Source of the DNA: DASXAI01 sp963798445
Lineage (GTDB): Bacteria > Actinomycetota > Acidimicrobiia > Acidimicrobiales > Ilumatobacteraceae
NCBI GenBank assembly: GCA_963798445.1
Contig: CAWCTH010000001.1
Location: forward strand, 89,963-153,962
Length of the DNA stretch: 64,000 bases
Reading direction: 5' to 3'
Shown here: one piece after another, positions 1 to 9,636 of the stretch
Layout: each line of letters starts with the position of its first letter
Position numbering within the stretch: the stretch's first letter is position 1
The notes under the pieces: generated by a model
What the model was told of the DNA's origin: nothing
Databases searched by the model: none
What the model saw: the letters and a program-made list of their open reading frames with translations, nothing else
Made by a program: the position numbers and the translations under genes

Positions 1-305
1 GCTCGATGGCGTGCGCCGGCCCGGACCATGGCGTGGACGACCCGGCGGTCGAGGTCGAACCCGGTCACCTCGGCGAGCTCCACCGGTCACGTTCTCGTCC
101 TTGCCGCAGCACGTGGCGCAGCGGCGGTGCGATCTGCCCGGGCGACAGCATGCCAGTGGCCACCTGGTACAGCAGCGGCTGGAACAGGTGGTGGTTGCGG
201 CGGTCGACGAGCGGTGACGTCCACTGGCTTGCGGGCGAGCAGCCGGGCGGCCGGCAGGCCGCCGAAGCCGCCACCGACGATCACGACCCGATGGCGGGGC
301 GGCAC
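1..305 (-). pseudogene. ndh: type II NADH dehydrogenase, N-terminal part, frameshifted and cut by window edge
   Basis: The piece encodes the amino end of a membrane-associated NADH:quinone oxidoreductase (NDH-2). A GTG start at 305 leads into the FAD-binding motif VVIVGGGFGG, followed in a shifted frame by VDRRNHHLFQPLLYQVATG, a signature typical of NDH-2. A further shift gives ELAEVTGFDLDRR near the edge. At least two single-base shifts occur within 100 codons. The gene follows the SDR on the same strand with a 41-bp gap. It would feed electrons to quinone, as would be expected beside the cyd oxidase locus. Family call is firm; whether it is broken or mis-sequenced is open. Confidence 0.7.
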
Positions 306-346
306 TTCGTGTCGGGAAGCGTTCACCCTCGTGGAGGCGCCGGCCG

Positions 347-1115
347 CTACAGGCCTGGGCTGGAGTGCATGATCCCGCCGTCGGCGAAGATCGTCGTCGC
401 CGTGAGGTAGGAGGCCCCGTCGCCGGCGAGGAAGGCCACGACGGCAGCCGATCTCGTCCGGCGTGGCCATGCGACCGAGCGGGATGGCGGTGTTCAGGGT
501 CTCCAGCTTCGCCGGGTCGGCCATCGTCGACGCGTTGATCGGCGTGTCCACCGCGCCCGGGCCGACGCCGACGACGGTGATGCCGTGCTGGGCCAGCTCG
601 ACGCCGGCGGTGCGCGTGAGCATGCGCATGCCGCCCTTCGACAGGCAGTAGGGCGTGTTGCCGGGCATCGGCCAGTCCTCGTGGACGGACGTGATGTTGA
701 TGATCCGGCCGCCGTCACCCTGGGCGATCATCTGCTTGGCGGCGATCTGGGTCCCGAAGAAGGCGCTCTTCAGGTTGATGTCCATCACCTTCTCGTACTG
801 CTCCTCGGTGGTGTCGAGGACCGACGTGCGGGTCTCGATGCCGGCGTTGTTCACCATGATGTCGACGCGGCCGAACGCCTTGACGGCCTCGGCGACCAGG
901 CGTTCGAGGTCGTCCACCTTGCTGACGTCGGCTTCGACCCCGATGGCCTGCTCGCCGAGGGCGACGACCTGCCTCTCGAGGTCCTCGGTGGCCTGCTCGT
1001 CGGCCACGTAGTCGATGACGACGTTGGCGCCGGCCGTCGGCCAGGCCGAGGACGATCGCCTTGCCGATGCCGCTGTTGCCACCGGTGACGATGGCGACCT
1101 TGCCTTGAGTGTCAT
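347..1115 (-). pseudogene. SDR-family dehydrogenase (glucose 1-dehydrogenase-like), two frameshifts
   Basis: A short-chain dehydrogenase/reductase of about 256 residues, the normal family length. It starts MTLKG and carries the Rossmann glycine motif GGNSGIG in one frame. NNAG, the catalytic Ser-Tyr-Lys region (ITSVHEDW, then YCLSKGG) and GPGAVDTPIN follow in a second frame. The end FADGGIMHSSPGL* is in a third frame. Breaks fall near 1035 and 450. All catalytic elements survive, so single-base sequence errors are plausible. It lies 32 bp downstream of the GMC oxidoreductase and probably belongs to the same operon, acting on a sugar or polyol with NAD(P)+. Confidence 0.75.
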
Positions 1116-1147
1116 GTCGTGTCTTCCTTGGGTGAGTTCGACTGATG

Positions 1148-2707
1148 TCATCCGAGCCGTTCGACCAGGTGCTCGCCGACGCGGATCCCGTTCGCCATGG
1201 CCGTGAGCGCCGGGTTCACGGCGCCGATGCTCGGGAAGAAGCTCGTGTCGACGACGTAGAGGTTGTCCAGCTCGTGGGCCTTGCAGTTGGCGTCCAGCAC
1301 CGAGGAAGCGGGATCGGTCCCGAAGCGGCAGGTACCGGCCTGATGGGCGCATCCGGCGATGGGGATGTCCATCTTCATGTAGAAGTTCTTGCCGAGCACG
1401 TGGTGCTCGGCGATCCCGATGTGGTTGAGGATCTTGCGCAGCTCCTTGTAGAGCCCGGTCGCCTCATGGTCGTTGTTCGACTTGTAGGAGAGGTGGACGC
1501 GGCCGTCCCGATCGACCGTGACGCGGTTGTCCGCCGACGGGAGGTCCTCGGTGGTGAGCCAGAAGTCGACGGCATGGGCAGCGACATCGTCGAGGCTCCA
1601 GTGCGGCGCCAACTTCGTGAGCATCGGCTCCTCGCCTTTCATCGCCCACCCGTTGGATTTCCCCACCATCTGGATGTTCCCGAGCGGCCAGGCGTCGTCG
1701 TCGTTTCCGAGGTAGAAGTCGTTGATCCCCAACGTCTTCTGGAACACCGTGTCGTTGCGCTCCTTGGCGAGGGCGACGACCGCCTTGGAGTTGTGGAACA
1801 TGTAGTTGCGCCCCACCTGGCCCGAACCGTTGGCCAGCCCGTCCGGATGGCGGTCGGTGGCCGAGTTGAGGAGCAGCTTGGCGCTGTTGGACGCGCCGGC
1901 GGACACGACGACGACGTCGGCGTCGTACACCTCGCGCTGACCGGCGCGCTGCACCACGACGCCCGTGACCGCTCCGCCCGCCGCGTCCGTCTCGAGCTTC
2001 ACCACCTCGGCCTCGACGAGCAGCGTCACGTTGGGCGCCATCAGCAGTGGCCGCACCGCGATCGTGTCGGCGTCGCACTTTGCGTGGACGAGGCACGGGT
2101 AGCCGTCGCACCAGGTGCAGCGGATGCAGGTGCTCCGGCTCCTCTGGGCTTCGTCCAGGAGGATCCCGCACGGGGCCGAGAACGGGTGGTAGCCCTTGGC
2201 CCCGAGCGCGTCGGCGATCTCCTGGATGCGCGGCTCGTGCGAGACGGCGGGCCACGGGTACTGCTTCGACCAATGGCCCTCGGTGGGATCCTCGCCGTGG
2301 TTGCCGTGCACCTGGTAGAGCCACTCGGCCTTCGTGTACCAGGGCTCGAACTCGTCGTAGCTGACCGGCCACGCCGGCGAGATGCCGTCGACGTGCTTGA
2401 TCTCCTGGAAGTCCTGCGGGCGCAGCCGGTACAGCGCGGCGCCATAGAGCTTCGTGGCACCCCCGACGAAGTAGTGGACCTGCGGCTGGAAGGGCGTGCC
2501 GTCGGCGTCGAACCACGTGTCCGGCGAGATGTACCGGCCATCCACGAACACGGGCTCGGGATCCCAGTTCTGCTTCTCCCGTGGCAGGAAGTCACCACGC
2601 TCCAGCAGGAGGATGCGCTTGCCGCTCCCGGCGAGGGTGTGGGCGAGCGTGCCGCCGCCGGCGCCCGTACCGATGACGATGACGTCGAAATGCCCGTTGC
2701 CGCTCAT
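1148..2707 (-). CDS. GMC-family FAD-dependent oxidoreductase
   Basis: A 519-residue flavoenzyme of the glucose-methanol-choline type. The N-terminus holds the dinucleotide-binding motif VIVIGTGAGGG and LLLERG. The C-terminal domain has HQAGTCRFG and VVDTSFFPS..NPALTAMANG, where the conserved GMC active-site His and Asn occur. A cysteine-rich stretch CIRCTWCDGYPCLVHAKC in the middle is typical of the bacterial subgroup related to gluconate and sorbosone-type dehydrogenases. Its ATG overlaps the stop of the GH15 gene by four bases (ATGA), so the two are translationally coupled. Likely oxidises a sugar or sugar alcohol released by the upstream hydrolase; the substrate is not readable from sequence. 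Confidence 0.88.
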   Translation of the reverse strand: MSGNGHFDVIVIGTGAGGGTLAHTLAGSGKRILLLERGDFLPREKQNWDPEPVFVDGRYISPDTWFDADGTPFQPQVHYFVGGATKLYGAALYRLRPQDFQEIKHVDGISPAWPVSYDEFEPWYTKAEWLYQVHGNHGEDPTEGHWSKQYPWPAVSHEPRIQEIADALGAKGYHPFSAPCGILLDEAQRSRSTCIRCTWCDGYPCLVHAKCDADTIAVRPLLMAPNVTLLVEAEVVKLETDAAGGAVTGVVVQRAGQREVYDADVVVVSAGASNSAKLLLNSATDRHPDGLANGSGQVGRNYMFHNSKAVVALAKERNDTVFQKTLGINDFYLGNDDDAWPLGNIQMVGKSNGWAMKGEEPMLTKLAPHWSLDDVAAHAVDFWLTTEDLPSADNRVTVDRDGRVHLSYKSNNDHEATGLYKELRKILNHIGIAEHHVLGKNFYMKMDIPIAGCAHQAGTCRFGTDPASSVLDANCKAHELDNLYVVDTSFFPSIGAVNPALTAMANGIRVGEHLVERLG

Positions 2708-4662
2708 GAGAGCTCCTCGATGCGCTCGGCCAGGATGATGCGACCCGCCGCCTCGATCAGCGCGAGGTGGGAGAACGCCTGCGGGAAGTTGCCGAGGTGG
2801 TAGCCGGTCTCCACGTCGTACTCCTCGGCGTAGAGCCCGAGCGGTGACGCGATGCGCAGGAGCCGCTCGAGTTGATCGCGGGCCCGCTGATGCTCGCCGA
2901 TGATGCACAACGCCGAGACGAGCCAGTAGGAGCAGATCAGGAAGGTGCCTTCCTTGCCCGACATCCCGTCGTCGGTCTCGTCGGTGCGGTAGCGCAGCAC
3001 GTAGCCGTTCTCGCTCAGCTCGTCGGCGATGGCGTCCACGCTCGCACGCATGCGGTCGTCGTCACCGGGCAGGAAGCCGAAGAGCGGCGCCAGGAGGGTG
3101 GACGCGTCCAGCGCTTCGGTGTCGTAGTGCTGGCGCAACACGCCGCCATCGCTCACGCCATGCTCGAGGATGTCGGCGCGGATCTCCTCGGCCGTGCCGC
3201 GCCAGGTCTCCTGGAGACCGCCGTCGCCGCGGATCTCGGCCAGCTTCGCCGCTCGGTCCAGGGCGACCCAGCACATGAGCTTGGACGACACGTAGTGCTG
3301 CGGCTTGCCGCGAGCCTCCCAGATGCCCTGGTCGGGTTCGGTCCAGACCTGAGTTGCGCCCGCCGCCTGCGCCTGCACGATGGGCCACAGCCGGCGGGGC
3401 AGCCGCTGGCTGCGCCTGGTGTGCAGGAGGATGGCGTCCAGCGCGGCGCCGTACACGTCGTTCTGGCGCTGGTCGAAGGCGCCGTTGCCGAGGCGAACGG
3501 GACGGGCGCCGGCGTAGCCGCTCATGTGGTCGAGCGTGGATTCCGGGAGGTCCCGCCGCCCGTCGATCCCATACATGATCTGCAGGCCGCCGTCGTCGTT
3601 CGGCTCCAGGTCGGCGACGTACTGCATGAACTCGTCGGCCTCCCAGTCCAGGTTCATCCAGTGCAGCGCCTGCAGCGTGAACGTGGAGTCGCGTATCCAG
3701 CTGTAGCGGTAGTCCCAGTTCCGCTCGCCGCCCGGTGTCTCCGGCAGCGACGTCGTCAGTGCGGCCACCGTTGCACCCGTCGGCATGTAGGTCAGGCCCT
3801 TGACGGCGAGCGCGGACCGCTGGATGGCGTCTCGGTAGCGATGATCGGGGATGCGGGCGCGGTCCAGCCAGTTCCGCCAGAACAGCACCGTGGCGGCGAT
3901 GCGCCGATCGGCGTCGTCGACGTCGGTCGGCACGGTGGAGCCGTCCGCCCACGACAACGCGCAGTAGGCCCGCTCGCCGGGCTTGAGGACGTGACGAGCT
4001 CGGACGCGGTTGCCTTCGACCCCGAGCGACAGGTCGGTCTGGAGCCGCAGAGCCAGCTCCGCGCCCTTGGCCTCGGCGCCATGACCGCGCTCGTCGACCA
4101 GCGTCCACGTCGCCGGCAGCTGCCCGTAGTTGAAGACGGGCTCGCACACCAGCTCGATCTCGACCTGGCCGGCGAGGCACTCCGCCGTGCGTACGAGCGT
4201 GTGCTCGGCGTCGTCGTCGGCCGGCGGCCGGGTGTGCGGCGTCACCAGATCCGGGCCGTTCGTCGGACCCATGGTGAGGGCGTCGCGGACCACGACCCAC
4301 CCGCCTGGCGTCTTCCAGGTCGTGACGAGGACGTTCGTGCCCGGCTCGTAGGCCCGCGAGGTCGGGACGTTGATGCCGAAGGGACCGAAGCGGAAGGTGC
4401 CCGCTTCACGGTCGAGCAGGCTGCCGAAGACGCTGGGCGCGTCGAACCGCGGCAGACAGAGCCAATCCACCGCGCCGTCGGGGGCGATCAGCGCGCCCGT
4501 ATGGCAATCTGACAGGAACGCGTACTCCGCGATCGGCGGGAAGGGCGAAGGAGTCGCCGCGCTGCGCCGATCGGGACGAGCGGCCGTCCGCTCGGTAGCG
4601 GGCGCCGGGCTCGTCGATGGATCGACGGCGGCTCGGGACCTTCGCTGGTTGCGTGTCGCCAT
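2704..4662 (-). CDS. GH15 family glycosidase (glucoamylase/trehalase-like)
   Basis: A 652-residue protein with the full bacterial GH15 layout: an N-terminal beta-sandwich (about residues 45-250) and an (alpha/alpha)6 barrel. Seen are DWLCLPRFDAPSVF, GERNWDYRYSWIRDSTF with the substrate-binding Arg/Asp pair, the catalytic-acid region DQGIWEARG, GKEGTFLICSYWLV and GLYAEEYD with the second acidic residue, then NFPQAFSHLALI. No signal peptide is visible, so it acts in the cytoplasm on trehalose or short alpha-glucans. In mycobacteria the same family acts as trehalase. It is the first gene of the minus-strand GH15-GMC-SDR-NDH-2 run. Confidence 0.92.
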   Translation of the reverse strand: MATRNQRRSRAAVDPSTSPAPATERTAARPDRRSAATPSPFPPIAEYAFLSDCHTGALIAPDGAVDWLCLPRFDAPSVFGSLLDREAGTFRFGPFGINVPTSRAYEPGTNVLVTTWKTPGGWVVVRDALTMGPTNGPDLVTPHTRPPADDDAEHTLVRTAECLAGQVEIELVCEPVFNYGQLPATWTLVDERGHGAEAKGAELALRLQTDLSLGVEGNRVRARHVLKPGERAYCALSWADGSTVPTDVDDADRRIAATVLFWRNWLDRARIPDHRYRDAIQRSALAVKGLTYMPTGATVAALTTSLPETPGGERNWDYRYSWIRDSTFTLQALHWMNLDWEADEFMQYVADLEPNDDGGLQIMYGIDGRRDLPESTLDHMSGYAGARPVRLGNGAFDQRQNDVYGAALDAILLHTRRSQRLPRRLWPIVQAQAAGATQVWTEPDQGIWEARGKPQHYVSSKLMCWVALDRAAKLAEIRGDGGLQETWRGTAEEIRADILEHGVSDGGVLRQHYDTEALDASTLLAPLFGFLPGDDDRMRASVDAIADELSENGYVLRYRTDETDDGMSGKEGTFLICSYWLVSALCIIGEHQRARDQLERLLRIASPLGLYAEEYDVETGYHLGNFPQAFSHLALIEAAGRIILAERIEELS

Positions 4663-4848
4663 GGGACCTCCCGGCAGTCCCCGCGATTCGACCTCTTCCG
4701 GGCGGTCTAGGCATCACCCGCAACGGATGAAACGGTCTCAATCACCCGTACGGGATGATGAGGCCGTTCGGAACGAGGCGCACGATGCCCTTGTCGATTG
4801 GCTTGGAGGCGACCGAATGGCAACCGATCGAGTGCATCGAAGCTGAGC

Positions 4849-6252
4849 ATGATGAGCTCTTCGTTGCTGCTGGCCGTCGACCCGGTCCCGTGGGCGCGGT
4901 CGCAGATGGCCTTCACCCTCGGCTTCCACATCATCCTCGTGCCGCTGGGCGTGGCGTGGGCCTTCATGGCGCTCGTGGCCAACCACCGCGGGCTCAAGAA
5001 GAACGACGCCGACGCGCTCCTGCTGGCCCAACGCTGGTCGAAGTACATGGCGGTGACCTTCGCCGTCGGGGCTGTCACCGGAACGGTGCTGACCTTCGAG
5101 TTCGGGCTGCTGTGGCCGACGTTCATGGGTCGCTTCGGCGCCGCCTTCGGCGTCCCGTTCGCCGTCGAGGGCCTGTTCTTCTTCACGGAAGCGATCTTCA
5201 TCGCCATCTACATCTATGGCTGGCGCCGGTTGAAGCCGTGGACCCACTTCTGGACCGGGGTCCCGATCGTGATCGCCGGTCTGGGAGGGACCGTGTCGGT
5301 GGTGGCCGCCAACGCCTGGATGAACTCGCCCGCGGGCTTCACCGTGGACTCGTCCGGCAAGGTGGCAACCGTCGATCCCATCGAGGTGATCTTCAACAAG
5401 GCGATGCCGTACGAGGCCGCGCACATGGTCGTTGCCGCCTACCTCGTGGGCGGCTTCCTGATCGCATCCGTCTACGCCGTCGGGATGCTGCGGGGGCGCC
5501 GTGACCGTTACCACCGCCTCGGTTTCCTCATCCCGTTCACGGTGGCTGCCATCGCCACACCGATCCAGATGGGCGTCGGCGACACGCTCGCCCGGTGGGT
5601 CTACAACAACGACCCGGTCAAGTTCGCGGCGATCGAGATCGTGCCCAAGACGGCCAGCGACGTGCCCGAGACGCTCTTCGGCCACCTGAACGCGGACGGC
5701 ACCGTGTCGGGAGGCATCGCGATCCCAGGCCTGGCGTCGATCCTGTCCGACCCGGCCGACGGCACCAGCACGGTGATCGAGGGACTGGACAGCTTCAACA
5801 GCGACTCGCGGCCGACCACGCAGCAGGTCAACGTGGTCCACCTCGCGTGGGACGTCATGGTCGGGATCGCCACGCTGCTGTTCCTGCTGTCGGCCTGGTA
5901 CGGCGTCACCTGGCTGTTCCGCCGGCGCCTACCGAAGACGAAGTGGTTCCTGCGCGCCGCCGCCGTCGCCGGCATCGCCTCCATCATCGCCCTGGAGGCG
6001 GGCTGGGTCGTGACGGAGGTCGGCCGCCAACCCTGGATCGTCCGCAACTACCTGAAGGTCGAAGATGCGGCCACCACCAACGGCGGCGTGTGGGTGACCT
6101 TCCTCGTGGTACTCGCGATCTACCTGACCGTCGGCGTCACCACGATCCTGGTGCTGCGGGGCATGAGCAAGCGGTGGCGGGAAGCGACCGCCGGGGACGA
6201 CACCGGCGGCCCGTACGAGCCGCGCCCGCGCGAGGACGCGACCGTCGGATGA
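4849..6252 (+). CDS. cydA: cytochrome bd ubiquinol oxidase subunit I
   Basis: A 467-residue polytopic membrane protein. RSQMAFTLGFHIILVPLG holds the axial His of haem b595, GLLWPTFMGRFG follows, and the Q-loop is short, as in Gram-positive type enzymes. KFAAIE marks the quinol-binding side, and the C-terminal helices include GWVVTEVGRQPWIV, the conserved GRQPW of CydA. The start ATGATG at 4849 is preferred over an in-frame ATG at 4798 because helix 1 follows directly. Its stop overlaps the cydB start as ATGA. It reduces O2 to water using quinol at low oxygen tension. Confidence 0.95.
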   Translation: MMSSSLLLAVDPVPWARSQMAFTLGFHIILVPLGVAWAFMALVANHRGLKKNDADALLLAQRWSKYMAVTFAVGAVTGTVLTFEFGLLWPTFMGRFGAAFGVPFAVEGLFFFTEAIFIAIYIYGWRRLKPWTHFWTGVPIVIAGLGGTVSVVAANAWMNSPAGFTVDSSGKVATVDPIEVIFNKAMPYEAAHMVVAAYLVGGFLIASVYAVGMLRGRRDRYHRLGFLIPFTVAAIATPIQMGVGDTLARWVYNNDPVKFAAIEIVPKTASDVPETLFGHLNADGTVSGGIAIPGLASILSDPADGTSTVIEGLDSFNSDSRPTTQQVNVVHLAWDVMVGIATLLFLLSAWYGVTWLFRRRLPKTKWFLRAAAVAGIASIIALEAGWVVTEVGRQPWIVRNYLKVEDAATTNGGVWVTFLVVLAIYLTVGVTTILVLRGMSKRWREATAGDDTGGPYEPRPREDATVG

Positions 6253-7292
6253 CGAACGCCGTCGCCATCGTGCTGTTCGTCGGCATCACGGCCTATGCCG
6301 TGTTCGGCGGCGCCGACTTCGGCGCCGGCTTCTGGGACCTGACCGCCGGGGGTGCCGAGCGCGGCGAGCGTCCCCGGGCGCTGATCGACCATTCGATCGG
6401 GCCGGTCTGGGAGGCCAACCACGTCTGGCTCATCTTCACGCTCGTGGTCCTGTGGACGGCGTTCTCCGAAGCGTTCGCGTCGATCACGTTGACGCTGTTC
6501 GTGCCGCTCACACTCGCCGCACTCGGCATCGTGCTCCGGGGGTCGAGCTTCGCGTTCCGCAAGGCGGTGCTGCGCACCCGAGATCGACGCAACTTCGGTG
6601 CCGCGTTCGCGGTGTCGTCGGTGCTCGTGCCGTACTGCATGGGCGCGGTGGCGGGAGCCATCGCCTCGGAACGGGTTCCCGCCGGTGGGAAGGCGGGCGA
6701 CCCCTGGTCGAGCTGGATCAACCCGACGTCGATCCTCGGCGGCGTGCTCGCCATCTGCGCCTGCGCCTTCCTGTCGGCCACCTACCTGGTGTGGGACGCC
6801 CGCCGGCTCGAGAACGCGACCATGGCCGAGTACTTCCGGCGTCGAGCCCTGGGCGCCGCCGTCGCCGCCGGCACCGTCGCCTTCGTGGGCATCTTCGTCC
6901 TGCACGCCGACGCCACCTACGTGTTCCACGGCCTCAGCTCGCGAGCGCTCCCCCTCGTCATCGTCTCGGCCGTGTGCGGCGTCGGTGCGCTCGTCCTGCT
7001 GGCCCGGCGCGCCGCTCGAGGGGCCCGGTTGCTGGCGATCGGGGCGGTGGCGTCGGTCGTCGTGGCATGGGGCGTGGCGCAATGGCCGTACCTCCTGCCG
7101 ACCTCGTTGAAGGTCTCGGATGCGGCCGCCCCGTCGTCCACGCTGGGCGCCGTGCTCGTCGTGTTCGGCGCCGCCGTGGTCATCATCGTCCCCGCCCTGG
7201 TCCTGCTCTACGTGCTGGACCAGAAGAGCCTGCTGCCCGACGAGGGCGTCGAGACCGTCACCGGTCCCGATGCGGCGAACCCGGTGACCTGA
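6249..7292 (+). CDS. cydB: cytochrome bd ubiquinol oxidase subunit II
   Basis: A 347-residue membrane protein with typical CydB features: FGGADFGAGFWDL at the first helix, GPVWEANHVWLIF, FRKAVLR, and PYLLPTSLKVSDAAAPSSTL near the end of the helical core. It starts inside the cydA stop codon (four-base overlap), so the two subunits are made together. No cydDC assembly transporter is present downstream. The gene ends about 20 bp before the convergent ClC channel gene. Confidence 0.95.
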   Translation: MTNAVAIVLFVGITAYAVFGGADFGAGFWDLTAGGAERGERPRALIDHSIGPVWEANHVWLIFTLVVLWTAFSEAFASITLTLFVPLTLAALGIVLRGSSFAFRKAVLRTRDRRNFGAAFAVSSVLVPYCMGAVAGAIASERVPAGGKAGDPWSSWINPTSILGGVLAICACAFLSATYLVWDARRLENATMAEYFRRRALGAAVAAGTVAFVGIFVLHADATYVFHGLSSRALPLVIVSAVCGVGALVLLARRAARGARLLAIGAVASVVVAWGVAQWPYLLPTSLKVSDAAAPSSTLGAVLVVFGAAVVIIVPALVLLYVLDQKSLLPDEGVETVTGPDAANPVT

Positions 7293-7313
7293 CCGGTTCG
7301 CCGCCGGCGTCAC

Positions 7314-8675
7314 TCACCCCGCCGGACCCGCCGCCCCGGCACCGCTGACGTGCTCGTCCGGCGGCCCCGGCGCTTGCATCGGGCTCGCGCTCACCACCGT
7401 GGGCATCGGGAACCACGCGGACACCACGAAGGCCACGACGACGGCCACGATGACGAGCGGCATGACCGCCACCCCGTCCGACGCGAGCAGCAGCGTGGCG
7501 AGGAGAACCGCCGTGAGCGGGAGCCGCAGCATCACCGCAGTCATCGCGCCGATCCCCATCGCCACACCGGCCACGAGCGGCAGGCCGGGTAGGTGGGAGA
7601 GGGCGATGCCGGCGGCGGCGCCGATGAACATCGACGGGAAGACCGGGCCGCCGCGGAAGCCGGCGAGCGACACCGAGTACGCCAGCGACTTGCACACGAC
7701 GAGGAGCACCAGAGCGCCGACCGAGTAGGTAGCGCTGTTGGCGAGCAACACCGGGAGGGCCGACTGCCCCGAGAAGAGCACATCGGCGGAGCCGTGGTCG
7801 GTCCACTCGGCGTACACGACGGCCAACGCGGCGACGACGAGACCGGCGACGGGTGTCAGCAGGATCAGGCGCTTCTCGATGTGCGGGCGCACCAGGAACG
7901 CCAGGCGGCGGACGGCCGTCCCGACGATGGCGGCGCCGACCCCGATCGCGAGGGCCCACCCGAACTCGGCGCCATCGGGCCGCACGAACGCAGGCAGATC
8001 GGGGATCGAGAGCGAGAACGTGCCGAGGCCCGTCAGGGAATCCATCCCGACGAACACCAGCGCACCCGTACCGGCGGCGAGCAACCCGGGCACCAGGACC
8101 ACGGTCGCCATCGCGCCGGCGAGGCCGGACGCCTCCAAGAGCAGGAAGGCCCCGAGCAGGGGCGAACCGAGCAGCGCCGACACGGCGGCGAAGCTTCCCG
8201 CGGCGCCCACCACGGCCAGCGCCTGCGCGTCGGCCCCGCGCGTCAGGTAGCGAGCAACCAGCATGGCCAGGCCGCCGCCCAGGGCGATGAGCGGGCCTTC
8301 GGGGCCGATGACCGCGCCCAGCCCGAGCGACGCCACCGCGGCGAGGAAGATGCCGGGCAGTTCCCGCGGCGGCGCGCCCTGGCCGGCCTTGAAGCCGTCC
8401 ACCGGGGAATGACCACCGCGGCCGGGCAGGAAGCGGATCGTCGGTCCGACGATCGCGCCGGCGACGACGAGCGGGAGGAACGGCCACCAGGTCGGCGCGC
8501 CGTCGAAGCCGAGCCCGTCGGGAAGATCGACGAACGTCCATTGCTGGAGGTGGTCGATCAGCGCGAGGAAGTAGTACGACGCCACCGCGATCGGCACACC
8601 GAGGAGCGCCACCAGGACGAGGAGCAACACGTAGCGACGCGTCCTGAGCAACGCGAACGGATCGGCCACCACCAT
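7314..8675 (-). CDS. ClC-family chloride channel/antiporter
   Basis: A 453-residue membrane protein of the voltage-gated chloride channel family. The selectivity elements are recognisable: GGHSPVDGF (equivalent of GSGIP), GPEGPLIALGG (equivalent of GKEGP) and GGPVFPSMFIGA (GxFxP). About ten to twelve hydrophobic helices follow. The middle Glu of GPEGP is the gating glutamate. No C-terminal CBS domains. The ATG at 8675 is the first plausible start, but the frame stays open upstream to GTG at 8771, so an N-terminal extension is possible. It is convergent with cydB. Confidence 0.88.
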   Translation of the reverse strand: MVVADPFALLRTRRYVLLLVLVALLGVPIAVASYYFLALIDHLQQWTFVDLPDGLGFDGAPTWWPFLPLVVAGAIVGPTIRFLPGRGGHSPVDGFKAGQGAPPRELPGIFLAAVASLGLGAVIGPEGPLIALGGGLAMLVARYLTRGADAQALAVVGAAGSFAAVSALLGSPLLGAFLLLEASGLAGAMATVVLVPGLLAAGTGALVFVGMDSLTGLGTFSLSIPDLPAFVRPDGAEFGWALAIGVGAAIVGTAVRRLAFLVRPHIEKRLILLTPVAGLVVAALAVVYAEWTDHGSADVLFSGQSALPVLLANSATYSVGALVLLVVCKSLAYSVSLAGFRGGPVFPSMFIGAAAGIALSHLPGLPLVAGVAMGIGAMTAVMLRLPLTAVLLATLLLASDGVAVMPLVIVAVVVAFVVSAWFPMPTVVSASPMQAPGPPDEHVSGAGAAGPAG

Positions 8676-8968
8676 CGCCGCCTGCTGGGCTGTGACCTCG
8701 GTGCCGATCGGACGCCTCCTCGCTTCAGCGAAGCTACGGTGCCGCAGGAGGCACCCGCTGGCATCGTCCACATCGGGTGATCGGTTCACCCGAACCCGCC
8801 CGACGGGCGATGGCCGTGCGGTCGGCGTCGTCCACGTAGGCTCGCGCCGTCGAGACCGCGGCGCTTCGTGGGGCGGTCCGATCGAGGGGGGCCGGTGAGC
8901 GTTTCGGCACGACTCGGCGGCCGTGGGGCGAGGTATCACGGCGTTCCCATCGCGGCTCGGTACCCCTG

Positions 8969-9636
8969 ATGCACCCCACCGCCGGTCTCGGTCTTGCCGG
9001 CCTGCCGCTGCCGCTCCCCGACGAGGTGGGCCGGCCCCGCCTGCTCGGCCGTCTCGACGCGCGCTGGGACCACCCGGTGACCGTCATCCAGGCGGGGGCC
9101 GGGTTCGGGAAGTCGACGCTGCTCGCCCAGGCCGTGCGCGCCAATGCCGTCGAGCCGCGCGGCATCGATGTGTGGCACGCCTGTACGCCCGGCGACGTCG
9201 ACGGTGACGCCCTCGGGCGCGCCGTGCTCACGGCGCTCGACGCACCGAGCCGCTACCAGGATCCGGCCGCGCAGATCGCCGACACCGTCGCCGCGTACTT
9301 CCCCATCGACGTGTGCATCGTGCTCGACGACGCCCACGAGGTACGGCCCGGTTCGTCGGGGGCCGAGCTGATCGATCGTCTCATCCGCGGCCTGCCCGAC
9401 AACGCCCATCTCGTCCTCGCCGCTCGCCATGCGCTCCCCGTCCGGCTGTCACGGCTGCGCGCGGCCGCCCGCCTGGTGGAGATCACCCAGGACGACCTGC
9501 TGTTCACGCCCGAGGAGACGTCGGCGATGGCCAACCGGCTCGGACGCGACGCCGACGCTGCGACCGGGGCGCCATCCTGCTGCTGGACTCCGGCGGCACG
9601 GTCGCGACCCCCGGCACCCTCGGCTGGCTGGCATGA
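8969..9636 (+). pseudogene. MalT/LuxR-type regulator ATPase domain joined to an unrelated 3' end
   Basis: The first ~200 residues look like the N-terminal NTPase domain of a large MalT-type LuxR regulator: GAGFGKSTLLAQAV is Walker A, CIVLDDAHEV is Walker B, and LVLAARHALPVRLSR is sensor 1. Such proteins are normally ~900 residues with a C-terminal LuxR helix-turn-helix. Here homology stops near 9560. A shifted frame then reads GAILLLDSGGTVATPGTLGW* and ends in a four-base ATGA overlap with the next gene. That tail resembles the carboxyl end of ApbE-type flavin transferases, which often precede ferric-reductase-like proteins. A deletion or mis-assembly has probably joined two genes. Confidence 0.6.

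Noticed and set aside
1145..2803. Very long plus-strand frame opposite the GMC gene
   Set aside because: High-GC antisense shadow; no protein motif, while the minus strand has the complete GMC motifs.
5595..6248. Upstream extension of cydB in its own frame
   Set aside because: Arginine-rich shadow of cydA; CydB homology begins exactly at the ATGA overlap.
8676..8800. Fluoride riboswitch upstream of the ClC gene
   Set aside because: The conserved core of that riboswitch is not present, and the channel has a gating Glu motif unlike fluoride-type ClC proteins.
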